A stretch of 64,000 nt of DNA from Pseudoduganella lutea (GTDB lineage: Bacteria > Pseudomonadota > Gammaproteobacteria > Burkholderiales > Burkholderiaceae_D), in NCBI RefSeq assembly GCF_004209755.1, contig NZ_CP035913.1, forward strand, positions 5,270,001 through 5,334,000, given 5' to 3'. The translations under genes and the position numbers were made by a program. Shown one piece after another: positions 34,094 to 42,260 of the stretch. Below the pieces are notes generated by a model. It was given only the letters and a program-made list of their open reading frames with translations. It ran no database searches and was not told where the DNA came from. Position 1 is the first letter of the stretch. Every line of letters begins with the position of its first letter.

Positions 34094-35422
34094 TCAGCGC
34101 GAAGGCGCGATGCGTTCCAGCTTGCGGTCGAGCGCATCGGAACGCACGTCCAGGTTGCGCTCCGCCTGCTGCAGCTTGCGCTCGCTGGCATCGTCGATGG
34201 CGATGCCGCCCGGCGGCACGATGCGCGGTGTGATCACGACGATCGTCTCCGTCGTCAGACCGCCATCGTCCGTGCTGGAAAACGCCTTGCCCACCACCGG
34301 CAGGTCGGCCAGGAACGGCACGCCCTGGCGGCGATACGTGCGGCTGCTCTTGATCAGGCCCCCGATCAGCACGGCCTGGCCATCGTTCGCCACCAGCTGC
34401 GTATTGACCTCGGTGGTCTTCTTCGACGGAATGCCGGCCGATACCGTGCCCGAACTGACTTCCGGGCGCACCTTCATCACGATGCGGCCATCGGCATCGA
34501 CGGACGGCGTCACGCGCAGGATCACGCCCGTATCGAGGAACTGGATCGATTCCGACGTCACGTTGTTGATCGTCGTCGTCAGCCGGTAGCCCAGCTGGTC
34601 GCCCACATTGGTCGTGGCTTCCTGGTCTTCCAGCGCCAGCAGGCGCGGCGTGGCCAGCGTGTGGACGCGGCCCTTGTTGCTGAGGGCGCTCAGGTAGACT
34701 TCGATATTGTTGTTGATCACGCCCAGGTAGAAGAGCGGGCCGCCACGGGTGGCGAAGCCCGTCGTGCCCACCATGTCCGGTCCATTGCTGTTGAAGACGC
34801 GCGACCAGTCGATGCCGAAATTCTCGGCCTGGTCCAGCGTGATCTCGAGGATCTTCGCTTCGATGAGGATCTGCTGCGGCGCCACGTCGATGGCGCGCAG
34901 CGCCCGCGTGGCGCGCTCGATGCCGGCCGCGGTCGATTCGATCACCACGCTCTTCGTTTGCTCCAGCACCGTCACGGTGCCCAATGCACCCACCTGGCGC
35001 GCCAGGATTTCGCCCACCTTCTTCACGTCCGCATAACGCACTTTCAGCGATTTCACCTGCGTGCCGGCGGCATCCTTGCCGCCCGCCTTTGGATCGGCAA
35101 TGAGGAAACCGCCGGGCCGTTCGCTGACCGTGTAGCCACCCGCCTCGGCGATTGCGTGGACGGCTTCGCGCACGGTCAGGTCATACAGGTTGATCGACAC
35201 GTTGCCACCCACGCCGCGCCCCAGCACGATGTTGATGCGCGCCGTGCGCGAGATCATGTTGAACAGCTCGGCGATGGGCGTGTCGCGGAACGTGTACGAC
35301 ATCACCGCAGTGGCCGCGGTGTCGCCAGTTGCGGTGGCCGCGGGTGCCGAAGCCGCGGCGGTATGGCCGGCCAGCAGCGCGCACAGCATGGCCAGGACGA
35401 TCGGTCGGTGCCGGAGTTTCAT
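34094..35422 (-). CDS. Pilus secretin, MshL/PilQ/GspD family
   Basis: A 442-residue outer-membrane secretin that forms the channel through which the pilus passes. Signal peptide about residues 1-24. A secretin/TonB short domain (SYTFRDTPIAELFNMISRTA onward) and an N1-type domain precede the secretin core. The core shows QILIEAKILEITLDQAENFG, LATPRLLALEDQEATTNVGD, and VPFLADLPVVGKAF followed by TETIVVITPRIV. It is shorter than PilQ and similar in size to MshL-type proteins. It is the last gene of the pilus operon, and its start overlaps the stop of the PilP-like gene by 4 nt. Confidence 0.93.
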   Translation of the reverse strand: MKLRHRPIVLAMLCALLAGHTAAASAPAATATGDTAATAVMSYTFRDTPIAELFNMISRTARINIVLGRGVGGNVSINLYDLTVREAVHAIAEAGGYTVSERPGGFLIADPKAGGKDAAGTQVKSLKVRYADVKKVGEILARQVGALGTVTVLEQTKSVVIESTAAGIERATRALRAIDVAPQQILIEAKILEITLDQAENFGIDWSRVFNSNGPDMVGTTGFATRGGPLFYLGVINNNIEVYLSALSNKGRVHTLATPRLLALEDQEATTNVGDQLGYRLTTTINNVTSESIQFLDTGVILRVTPSVDADGRIVMKVRPEVSSGTVSAGIPSKKTTEVNTQLVANDGQAVLIGGLIKSSRTYRRQGVPFLADLPVVGKAFSSTDDGGLTTETIVVITPRIVPPGGIAIDDASERKLQQAERNLDVRSDALDRKLERIAPSR

Positions 35423-35781
35423 TCGGTTTCCTTGTCACGTGGGCGGTCCTGCCCGGGTTCGCCCATCACGAGCAGTTCTCGGCGGCCGCCACGGGCCACC
35501 AGCACGCCGCGCGCATCGATGCGCAGCACGGTGTAGCCGGGCGCTTCGTCGCCCACCGCCACCACGTCGCCATCGATGTTGGCCAGCGAGCGGGCGCCGT
35601 TCAGGATCAGCGCGCGCAGGCGCAATGGCGGCGGCGGTACCGCCGCTGCCGCCTGGGCTGCCAGTGCCGCCGCCGGCACGGCCGGGGCGGGGCGGGCGAA
35701 CGGATCGCGCAGGTCCGCGCCCAGGGCGGGCAGCGCGGGCAATCCGGCAAGCAGCAGGAGCAATGTCGAAACGGATTTCAT
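35419..35781 (-). CDS. PilP/MshK-like pilus assembly protein
   Basis: A 120-residue exported protein (signal about residues 1-21) with DLRDPFARP directly after cleavage. A proline-rich linker and a small beta domain follow (LRALILNGARSLANIDGDVV). The DPF motif and small beta domain are typical of PilP, GspC and MshK periplasmic proteins, which link the inner-membrane PilMNO platform to the secretin. It overlaps both neighbours by 4 nt (ATGA), which implies coupled translation. Assignment rests on layout and context because the family is poorly conserved. Confidence 0.75.
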   Translation of the reverse strand: MKSVSTLLLLLAGLPALPALGADLRDPFARPAPAVPAAALAAQAAAAVPPPPLRLRALILNGARSLANIDGDVVAVGDEAPGYTVLRIDARGVLVARGGRRELLVMGEPGQDRPRDKETE

Positions 35782-36326
35782 GGCGTGATTGGAAGGCCGT
35801 AGATGGCCAGTTGCAGCGTGACCTCGCGCTGTGCGCCGGCCTCGCCGGGTTGCATGTCCAGCTGCACGATGCCCACGGCGGGCTGCGTACGCTCGATGTC
35901 GTCCAGCCACAAATGGATGGCGGTGTAAGTGCCGGTGGCGGTGATGTCGACGGTCTGCTGGCGCAGGCCCGCCGCGGCCTGTTCGGCACCCTGCGACGCC
36001 GAGGATACATCCACGCCGGCCCGCTTCGCGCTGCCGCTCACCGCGCCGATCAAGGCGAGCGGCGTGGGCGTGGTCTGCATCATGGGCGTCGGGGCAGGCC
36101 TGCCGGCTGCCGCCAGCGGCGCGTTGGCTGCGCGCATGGTGGCCGTGGCGGCGTTTGATGCCTGCAACGCTGTCACGGCCGCGCGCTGCTGCCGCCATGC
36201 CGCGAGCGGCGCACGCAGGCCCGCGCTCCACGCCAGCATCGCCGCGATCGCCACCACGCCGATACACAGAAGGTTCAGCTGGCGCGCGGGCATCGCCGCC
36301 AGCGCGGCGCGAAGGCGCTCGTTCAT
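35778..36326 (-). CDS. PilO/MshJ-like pilus assembly protein
   Basis: A 182-residue bitopic inner-membrane protein. One N-terminal transmembrane helix (LLCIGVVAIAAMLAWSAG, residues about 19-37) is followed by a short coiled-coil stretch (WRQQRAAVTALQASNAATAT) and a ferredoxin-like periplasmic domain (about 85-180). This is the PilO/MshJ/GspM architecture. It should pair with the PilN-like protein encoded just upstream, with which it overlaps by 4 nt. An in-frame ATG at 36341 would add five residues. Confidence 0.82.
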   Translation of the reverse strand: MNERLRAALAAMPARQLNLLCIGVVAIAAMLAWSAGLRAPLAAWRQQRAAVTALQASNAATATMRAANAPLAAAGRPAPTPMMQTTPTPLALIGAVSGSAKRAGVDVSSASQGAEQAAAGLRQQTVDITATGTYTAIHLWLDDIERTQPAVGIVQLDMQPGEAGAQREVTLQLAIYGLPITP

Positions 36327-36955
36327 GGCAGGTCCTCCCATTTGAGCGTGACGACGGCGTGGAATCCGACTTCCCCCGCGTCGGCGGCGCCGCTCGATTG
36401 CAGCTGTACGGTGGCCACGCCGGGCGCGCGGCCGAGCCGTGCGAGGAAGGTGGTGACGGCTTCGTAGTCCAGCGCCTGCCCCGCGAGTTCGACGGTGCTG
36501 CCGGGCGGCACAGGAACGGCCGGTGCAGCGGACGGTGCAGCGGCCGGCTGCGCGCTGCCCGAGCCAATGGCGGTGCCGCCGACCGCCTGCAGGTCGCGGC
36601 GCAGCACGATGCCGGTCAGCCAGGCATCTGGCGGTAGGGCACCGTCGATGGCTTGCGCGAAAGCGGCCAGTTCGCCCTGGCGCCGCAGCGTGCGCAGCAG
36701 CGCATCCTGCCGCGCATGGCGTTCATGTTCTTCGCGCAGGGCGGCCTCGCGCGCCTGGCCGGCCTGTGCCTGCGTGGCCGTGGCCCGCAACTGCGCGGCC
36801 TGCCGGTCGAGCGCCGCAACCTGCCAGCGCAGCCACCCGCTGCCCGCCGCGCCGGCGAGCACCACGATGGCCAGTGCGACCGCCGTGCGGCGCAGCGCGT
36901 GGCGCACGCGGATGCCGTCGCGCCAGCTGCGCGGGATCATGTCGATATCAGCCAC
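36323..36955 (-). CDS. PilN-like pilus assembly protein
   Basis: A 210-residue bitopic protein. A short cytoplasmic start (MADIDMIPRSWRDG) would contact the PilM-like protein, as the N-terminal INLLP motif of PilN does. One transmembrane helix (TAVALAIVVLAGAAGSGWL) is followed by a coiled coil (residues about 50-90) and a PilN-type periplasmic domain (PPDAWLTGIVL, then VELAGQALDYEAVTTFLARL). A Pro/Ala-rich insert of about 25 residues interrupts it. It overlaps the PilM-like gene by 8 nt and the PilO-like gene by 4 nt. Confidence 0.85.
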   Translation of the reverse strand: MADIDMIPRSWRDGIRVRHALRRTAVALAIVVLAGAAGSGWLRWQVAALDRQAAQLRATATQAQAGQAREAALREEHERHARQDALLRTLRRQGELAAFAQAIDGALPPDAWLTGIVLRRDLQAVGGTAIGSGSAQPAAAPSAAPAVPVPPGSTVELAGQALDYEAVTTFLARLGRAPGVATVQLQSSGAADAGEVGFHAVVTLKWEDLP

Positions 36956-38039
36956 GCAGCCCTCCGCGCAGGGCCAGCCCCGCCGCCAGCGCTAGCGGCG
37001 TGGCCAGTTCGGTGGCGCGGGCCTCCGGCAAGGCGTGCTCGAAGGCGCCCAGCGGATTGAGCAGGTGCACCGGCACGTCGATCAGTTCGCCGATGCGCGC
37101 ATGGATGTCCGGATAGCGCGCCAGGCTGCCGTTCAGGTAGATGCGGCTGATCGAACTGCCGCGCGTGCGCGATGCCACATAGACCTGGGTGTGCGCCAGT
37201 TCGTCGGCCAGTGCCCGGCAATCGGCGTGCAGGATCTCGCGGATGGCCTGGCCCAGCTCGTCCTGGGCATTGGCGCGGCCGCCGATGCCATGTTCCCGCA
37301 ACAGATGCGTGGCCGTGTCGGGCGGCAGGTCGAGCGCCGTCGCGAGGCTGCGCGCCAGGCGCTCTTCGCCGAAGTCGATCTCGCGGTCGAGCATCAGGCG
37401 GCGCCCCCAGATCACCGTGAGGTAGCTCTTGCGGGCGCCGAAATTGAGCAGCGCGACGGATTGCCCGACCTCGTTGCCGTGCATGGTGCCCAGCAGCCGG
37501 CTGATCGCGGTGGGGCCGATGTCGAGCGCCAGCGGTTCCAGCCGGGCCGTTTCCAGCGTGGCCAGGTAGGCCAGCACGCGCGTCTGCAACGCCGCCGCCA
37601 CGAGCACCTGCCGTTCGGTGCCGTCGGCATCGGCGCCGCGCACCTGGTAGTAGTCGAGCACGTGATCGGTGGCGGTGCTGCCGAGTTGCTCGGCGGCCGC
37701 CTTTGCCACGGCCTGCGCTTCCGGCTGGCCCGCGGCGAGGTGCACGGTGAGCGGCAGGATGCGCACGTCCGCCGGCGGCAGCGCCGATACCACGCGGCGG
37801 CCCTGGAACGGCGCCGATGCCAGCGCGGCGTCGACGAAGCGGGCCAGCCGCTTCGGCGCGGCAAACAGTTCGCCGCGCGGCAGCGGGTAAGGCACCGAGG
37901 CCGCGGCTCGCAGGTGCCAGCGCCCGTCGCGCACGTCCGCCTGCACGAGGTTCAGACGGCGGGCCGCGAAGTCCGCGCCGATGGGGCGGACGGCGGGCCG
38001 CTGGGCAGGCCGGGAGAACAATGCGGTCAATCGGCTCAT
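36948..38039 (-). CDS. PilM/MshI-like actin-fold pilus protein
   Basis: A 363-residue cytoplasmic protein of the PilM/MshI family, with an actin-like fold that binds ATP and anchors the PilN-like tail. Visible segments include RPIGADFAARRLNLVQAD, SALPPADVRILPLTVHL, VGQSVALLNFGARKSYLTVI and the C-terminal PLALAAGLALRG. I take the ATG at 38039 (MSRLTALFSR); the longer frame to 38270 lies over the upstream gene and is not family-like. In MSHA clusters MshI plays this role. Confidence 0.88.
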   Translation of the reverse strand: MSRLTALFSRPAQRPAVRPIGADFAARRLNLVQADVRDGRWHLRAAASVPYPLPRGELFAAPKRLARFVDAALASAPFQGRRVVSALPPADVRILPLTVHLAAGQPEAQAVAKAAAEQLGSTATDHVLDYYQVRGADADGTERQVLVAAALQTRVLAYLATLETARLEPLALDIGPTAISRLLGTMHGNEVGQSVALLNFGARKSYLTVIWGRRLMLDREIDFGEERLARSLATALDLPPDTATHLLREHGIGGRANAQDELGQAIREILHADCRALADELAHTQVYVASRTRGSSISRIYLNGSLARYPDIHARIGELIDVPVHLLNPLGAFEHALPEARATELATPLALAAGLALRGGLRG

Positions 38040-38043
38040 GGTG

Positions 38044-38943
38044 TCAGCAAGCCTTTGCGGTGACGACCCGCAGCACGGGGCGCTGCGCGGCGCCGGCATC
38101 GAAGCTGTAGAAATTGGCGGACTGCCCCGGATTGGCAAGGCGCAGCAGCATCCCATAGTTGGCCAGGCGACCCGCCACCCAGCCGTCGACAAGTGACGTG
38201 ACGTCCCACGAATACCTGCTGGCGCCGGCAACCGTGGTCGCGGCGGCGGCGATATCGCCGAAGTCGCCACCCGTCCAGCCCACGCCGGGCCGCGCGATGC
38301 GCCAGGTTGCGTTGCTGTCCCAGCGCGTCGTCATGCGGTGGACGCCAACCGGGCGGGTAACGGCGCTCGAACCATTCTGCGTCAGTGTCAGTGTCGCGGC
38401 CACAACGCGCATGTCGGCCGAGATTTCGCTGATGGGCCAGTAAAGCAGTGCATAGGCGCGGTCCGAAACAAGTGACAGGGTGTCATTCGCACCGTCGGCC
38501 ATGAGGCGCGACGCGTCGATCGTTATATCCAATGCCGCCGCGGTCAGGTCCCGCGTTTCCGTTTTCGTGAAATCGACGATGTCGACTTCCTTGCGCTCGA
38601 TCGTGCGGATCGTGTCGCCGCCAATAGTGCCGGTCGCCACGATATTCAGACGCTTGGAGGAGGCCTTGGCGACAGTTGCCCGGATGGTGCCCAGCCCGAA
38701 TGCGGTCAGTGGAACGTCTTCGCTCATGCAGCCCGCCGCCTGGTTGCCCCACCTTGCCGCTGCCACCGCCGCTTCGGCGAGATAGCCAGCGGCCCGGCTC
38801 TCATAGTCGCCCTGCACGGCGATCGCATCCATGCTTGCGGCGCGGTTGACGCCGAAGGCCAAGGCGGCCATCGTGGCAAGCAGCAGCGCCACGATTAGCA
38901 GCAAGGCGCCGGACTGGCGGTTGTGTCGCGGGCTTGCCCTCAT
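38044..38943 (-). CDS. GspK/PilX-like protein with C-terminal DNRLRE domain
   Basis: A 299-residue exported pilus component. The N-terminus (RQSGALLLIVALLLATMAAL) is a prepilin-like helix without the Glu at position 5, as in GspK- and PilX-type tip proteins. Residues about 130-299 resemble a DNRLRE domain, a beta-sandwich usually found on large secreted or surface proteins: VAATLTLTQNGSS, HRMTTRWDSNATWR, WDVTSLVDGWVAGRLANYG and VLRVV at the end. A single Cys lies at the C-terminus. It overlaps the next prepilin gene by 4 nt. The combination suggests a tip adhesin or capping subunit; this is inference. Confidence 0.8.
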   Translation of the reverse strand: MRASPRHNRQSGALLLIVALLLATMAALAFGVNRAASMDAIAVQGDYESRAAGYLAEAAVAAARWGNQAAGCMSEDVPLTAFGLGTIRATVAKASSKRLNIVATGTIGGDTIRTIERKEVDIVDFTKTETRDLTAAALDITIDASRLMADGANDTLSLVSDRAYALLYWPISEISADMRVVAATLTLTQNGSSAVTRPVGVHRMTTRWDSNATWRIARPGVGWTGGDFGDIAAAATTVAGASRYSWDVTSLVDGWVAGRLANYGMLLRLANPGQSANFYSFDAGAAQRPVLRVVTAKAC

Positions 38944-39413
38944 GGCTGCTCTCCGTCGGGCGTGCGGGGTCCCACGCGAACGGTGCGCGTGCGCGTTACC
39001 GTGGTGCCCTCGGCGCTCAGTGTCAATGCGATGGCCAACAGCGGCCGACCATCTACCACCTCGGGCGCCGATAGCTCGAAAGCCGCGACGTTGGAGGCGA
39101 TGACGCTGCTGATGCCCGCTTTCCTTTCCACCAAGTCGGTACCTGTCAGCGTGTAGGTCACGGGGGCCAGCCAGCTTGCCGGTGCCACGTCGGTAACGGC
39201 TTTCGCCTCGGGCGTATCGGCTGCCGTGCGTGCGATGCGGCCCAAGGCAAGGCGGGCATTCTCGTTGAGATCGAGCGCCGCGCGCGTGATGCGCGCGCTG
39301 TCCGCGCCAGTGCGCAGCAGGTCGGCCAGCGGCAGCACGAGGATCGCTGCGATGGCCAGTCCGGCCAGCAGTTCCACCAGCGTGAAGCCGGTCTGCGCCT
39401 GTCGTTCGCTCAT
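38940..39413 (-). CDS. Prepilin-like minor pilin (MshO/PulJ type)
   Basis: A 157-residue prepilin with a short leader and the cleavage motif TG^FTLVELLAGLAIAAILVLP, including the conserved Glu at mature position 5. A helical spine (to about residue 60) and a beta-rich head follow. The size and the ARLALGRIARTA stretch are similar to MshO/PulJ pseudopilins. A prepilin peptidase is needed but is not encoded in the window. It overlaps both neighbouring pilus genes by 4 nt. Confidence 0.86.
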   Translation of the reverse strand: MSERQAQTGFTLVELLAGLAIAAILVLPLADLLRTGADSARITRAALDLNENARLALGRIARTAADTPEAKAVTDVAPASWLAPVTYTLTGTDLVERKAGISSVIASNVAAFELSAPEVVDGRPLLAIALTLSAEGTTVTRTRTVRVGPRTPDGEQP

Positions 39414-39853
39414 CGCGCCACCAGCGTAGTCAGGGGAAACTGGTTGCCGGCGTTCGTGTCCGCCAGTCGCACACCCACGTAAAGCAGATTGTCGCCGGCG
39501 TTACGAGTGCCCAGCGTGATCGTACTGTCATTCCCATAGCGTGCGATGAACACGCTGACCGCCGGGCATGCGGTGGTGGCATCCGTGGAATAGCTGGACG
39601 CCGTCGTCAGCGTGCGCGCCGCCGCCAGCAGCCGGTGATAGGGTTCGGCCAGCACCGTTTCCATCCGCGCGCTCACGCAATCGAGGTCGCGGCCCGCCTG
39701 CGCCGTGTTGCCAGGGGCGGCAAGGGCGTCGCGCAAGGCGTTCGCGGCCGGCACGAGGCAGACGGACAGCAGCAGCAGGGCCACGACGGCTTCCACCAGC
39801 GTCATGCCGGCGGCTGCCCGCTGCATGGGGCTGGAAGGAAACGATACGGACAT
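39410..39853 (-). CDS. Prepilin-like minor pilin (MshD/PilV type)
   Basis: A 147-residue prepilin with leader ending in AAAG and mature start MTLVEAVVALLLLSVCLVPA, including Glu5. This pattern (MTLVEAxVAL) is typical of MshD/PilV/GspI-like minor pilins. Two further Cys residues in the head could form a disulfide. It overlaps the next gene by 4 nt and begins 18 nt downstream of the FimT-like gene. Confidence 0.85.
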   Translation of the reverse strand: MSVSFPSSPMQRAAAGMTLVEAVVALLLLSVCLVPAANALRDALAAPGNTAQAGRDLDCVSARMETVLAEPYHRLLAAARTLTTASSYSTDATTACPAVSVFIARYGNDSTITLGTRNAGDNLLYVGVRLADTNAGNQFPLTTLVAR

Positions 39854-39871
39854 GTTTTTTGGAGACTGGGT

Positions 39872-40420
39872 TCAGGATGCTGTCACGCGGCCAGCCGCGT
39901 TGACCGCGACCGTGCGGGTGGCGTTGCCCGTGCCGAGCACGATCGTGCCGGATTGCAGCGGCTGCGCCCGCACGGTGGCGCTGCCGGTGCCGCGCACCGG
40001 ATTGCCGGCGCCATCGAAGGCAACCGACATTGCGGTCCCGCCGGCGGCAAAGACAAAGCTGCACCGGGCGAGGGCGACATGACCGCCCGCCGGCGCGGCA
40101 GCCAGCGCTACCGCATACGGCTGCCGGTTGCCCGGATGGGGAACCATCTGTTCGGCCAGGCTTGCGCCATCGGCACCGAGGCCGAACACGCGCACCTGGT
40201 TCCGTTGCGGTTCGCAGGTGAACATCCGCCATTCGCCGGTGCGCAACGCTTCATCGCGGGCGAACCGCAATGCCAGCACGACTTCGCCGGCGGCGGCATC
40301 GGCACGCGATTCGTCGACCGGCTGGGCTGACGGAATCGCCACCATTGCGGCGATCGACAGCACCGCGCAGACGGCGAGCATCTCAGCCAGCGTGTAGCCG
40401 CGAGGTGCCGGCCTGCTCAC
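39872..40420 (-). CDS. Prepilin-like minor pilin (FimT/GspH/MshC type)
   Basis: A 182-residue prepilin. The leader is very short and the mature end begins YTLAEMLAVCAVLSIAAMVA, with Glu5 present. The segment LRFARDEALRTGE is the characteristic GspH/FimT motif following the spine, and the head is beta-rich. In MSHA and type IV systems such proteins prime pilus assembly. It lies 11 nt after the major pilin gene. Confidence 0.88.
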   Translation of the reverse strand: MSRPAPRGYTLAEMLAVCAVLSIAAMVAIPSAQPVDESRADAAAGEVVLALRFARDEALRTGEWRMFTCEPQRNQVRVFGLGADGASLAEQMVPHPGNRQPYAVALAAAPAGGHVALARCSFVFAAGGTAMSVAFDGAGNPVRGTGSATVRAQPLQSGTIVLGTGNATRTVAVNAAGRVTAS

Positions 40421-40431
40421 AATGGCGATTA

Positions 40432-40992
40432 TCAGTGTGCCGAGTATGCGCGGCCATTCGGGTCATTGGCGGAGTTGTTCACGATGAACTGGCCCGTACC
40501 GGCGTTGTAAGCCCAGCCAGTTCCATTGGCGGCAGGAGCGATTGCGTTGGCATTGTTGGTGAAGACGACCGCCGCCGATCCGCTGACCGGTTCCGCCGGA
40601 ATGCCGCGCGTAAGGTAGGGGCCGAAGCGGTACTCCCCGCCAGCGAGACGGCAGGTCTGCCCGGCCGCGTTCGAGGCGAATTGCAACTGTTCCTGCATGG
40701 CCAGCAACGTTCCGGCTTCACCGGTGCCGCCATTGCCCGCTGCGCAATTCGCACCGCCGGTCGACGCATGGATGCCAGGGCGCACCATGCCGGTGTGCTG
40801 CAGGCGATATTGCTCGATCGACGTGCGGATGCTGGTCAGGTTGGTATCCAGTGCCGCCAGCTGGGCATCGACCGTGGAAGCCGAAAACTGCGGAATCGCA
40901 ATCGCCGCCAGGATCGCCAGGATGATGACGACGATCAGCAGTTCGATGAGGGTAAAGCCGGCCGCCGCCGCGCGCTTGAAAGTCTTGGACAT
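40432..40992 (-). CDS. Major type IV pilin, MshA-like
   Basis: A 186-residue pilin. The leader MSKTFKRAAAAG is followed by the cleavage site and mature start FTLIELLIVVIILAILAAIA (Glu5 present). The spine continues into DAQLAALDTNLTSIRTSIEQ. The head contains two Cys (GGANCAAGN and QTCRLAGGEYRFGPYL), a likely disulfide. Proportions fit MshA-type or PulG-like major pilins. I use the ATG at 40992; the frame extends to 41055 without a leader-like sequence. A 140-nt leader with a 9-bp inverted repeat separates it from the GspF-like gene, so it probably has its own promoter in addition to readthrough. Confidence 0.92.
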   Translation of the reverse strand: MSKTFKRAAAAGFTLIELLIVVIILAILAAIAIPQFSASTVDAQLAALDTNLTSIRTSIEQYRLQHTGMVRPGIHASTGGANCAAGNGGTGEAGTLLAMQEQLQFASNAAGQTCRLAGGEYRFGPYLTRGIPAEPVSGSAAVVFTNNANAIAPAANGTGWAYNAGTGQFIVNNSANDPNGRAYSAH

Positions 40993-41010
40993 GGTGTGCT
41001 CTGTGATGGA

Positions 41011-41031
41011 AAAGTCATCTTGGATGACTTT
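41011..41031 (-). promoter_or_regulatory. Palindrome in the major-pilin leader
   Basis: AAAGTCATC and GATGACTTT are perfect 9-nt arms separated by 3 nt, 19 nt before the pilin ATG. It could be an operator over the promoter or an mRNA leader hairpin that controls translation or stability. I see no clear sigma-54 (GG-N10-GC) site upstream. Confidence 0.55.
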
Positions 41032-41131
41032 ATGAGTAGAAATACGTAATTCCATAGAGTAACACGAAGATATTGCCTTGCAGACTCAAACTTTCGATTG
41101 CTTACTCTATCTGTCGTGCATCCGAAACACT

Positions 41132-42238
41132 TCAACGCGCCGCGCTTGATAGTTTGAAAATAGGCAGGATCAATGAGCTCACGATGGTCCCCACCATCAC
41201 GCCCATCACCAGCAGCATCACGGGTTCGGCCAGCTTCGACAGCCGCGCTAATTGGCGGGTCAGTTCGCGGTCATAGGAATCGGCGATGCGGCCCATCACG
41301 CGGCCGAGCGTGCCGGTGGCTTCGCCCGTGGCGATCATCTGGCGCACGGCGACGGGCACGAACGGGCTGTTGTTGAAACCACTGGCGATACCCTTGCCCT
41401 CGGTGACATCCGTTTCCAGGTCGAGGATGAAACGCTGCACGTCAGCGTTCGTCACCACCGCGCGGCAGGCTTCCAGCGTGGCCAGGATCGTCACGCCCCG
41501 TTCCAGCGAAATGCCCATCACGCGCAGCAGCCGGGTCATGTAGATCTTGGCAAAGATATCTTTCAGCAGCGGAGCGCGCAGTTTCAGGCTGTCGAGCTTT
41601 TCCCGCACGTCCGGCCGGCGGGCCAGCAGCCAGCCGCCGCCGCCCAGCAGCGCCACGGCCGCCGCGACGAGGGCGCCATGCTGTGTCAGCGTGTTGCTGA
41701 CGGCGAGCAGCACGCGCGTGGTCCACGGCAGCTGGTCGTGGATCGATGCGAACAGCGCGGAAAACTTGGGGAACACGGAAACGAGGATGAACAGCACCAC
41801 GGCGCCGGAAAACGCCATCAGGAACAATGGGTAGGAGAGGGCGGAGACCAGCGTGGCGCGCAGCCGTTCCTCATTCTCGTCCATCTCCACCAGCTGGGCC
41901 AGCACCTCGCCCATGAAGCCGCCGGCCTCGCTGGCCGCCACCAGGTTCACATAGGTGACCGGGAACAGCGGATGTTTCGCCAGCGCGGCGGAAAAGCGCT
42001 CGCCGGCCAGGATGTCGTCGGAAATCGTGCCGATCATTAGTCGCAGTTGCGGGTGGTCGGTCTGCTGGAGCAGCGACTGCAGCGCCGCGTGCAGCGGCAC
42101 GCCCGTTTCCAGCAGCAGCGCCAGGCGTTCGGTGAACAGCACGCGCTCGCGCACGCCGGGCGCCCGCTCGCCGAGCGTGATGCGCAGCGTGGCCCTGGGC
42201 TGGCCGGTGGAAACGGGCGGGTCGAGTTCGATCGGCAT
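41132..42238 (-). CDS. GspF/PilC-like pilus platform protein (MshG type)
   Basis: A 368-residue inner-membrane platform protein with two GspF-type domains. Each has a cytoplasmic helical bundle: FTERLALLLETGVPLHAALQ, and TRLLRVMGISLERGVTILAT in the second. Hydrophobic segments (LFLMAFSGAVVLFILVSVF; the C-terminal VMLLVMGVMVGTIVSSLIL) follow. It couples the ATPase to pilin extraction. The start at 42238 (MPIELDPP) is chosen because upstream residues in the frame are low-complexity. It begins 22 nt after the ATPase gene. Confidence 0.93.
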   Translation of the reverse strand: MPIELDPPVSTGQPRATLRITLGERAPGVRERVLFTERLALLLETGVPLHAALQSLLQQTDHPQLRLMIGTISDDILAGERFSAALAKHPLFPVTYVNLVAASEAGGFMGEVLAQLVEMDENEERLRATLVSALSYPLFLMAFSGAVVLFILVSVFPKFSALFASIHDQLPWTTRVLLAVSNTLTQHGALVAAAVALLGGGGWLLARRPDVREKLDSLKLRAPLLKDIFAKIYMTRLLRVMGISLERGVTILATLEACRAVVTNADVQRFILDLETDVTEGKGIASGFNNSPFVPVAVRQMIATGEATGTLGRVMGRIADSYDRELTRQLARLSKLAEPVMLLVMGVMVGTIVSSLILPIFKLSSAAR

Positions 42239-42260
42239 CGGAATAATCAGTGCGCAGGCG

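Noticed and set aside
40993-41131. Sigma-54 promoter for the pilin
   Set aside because: Major pilins often use sigma-54, but no TGGCAC-N5-TTGC pattern is present on the minus strand here.
38044-42238. Possible type II secretion system rather than a pilus
   Set aside because: GspH/I/J/K-like proteins occur in both. PilM/N/O/P-like genes, an MshE-type ATPase and a single pilin with a long head fit a type IV/MSHA-like pilus better, and GspL/M/C are not distinguishable here.
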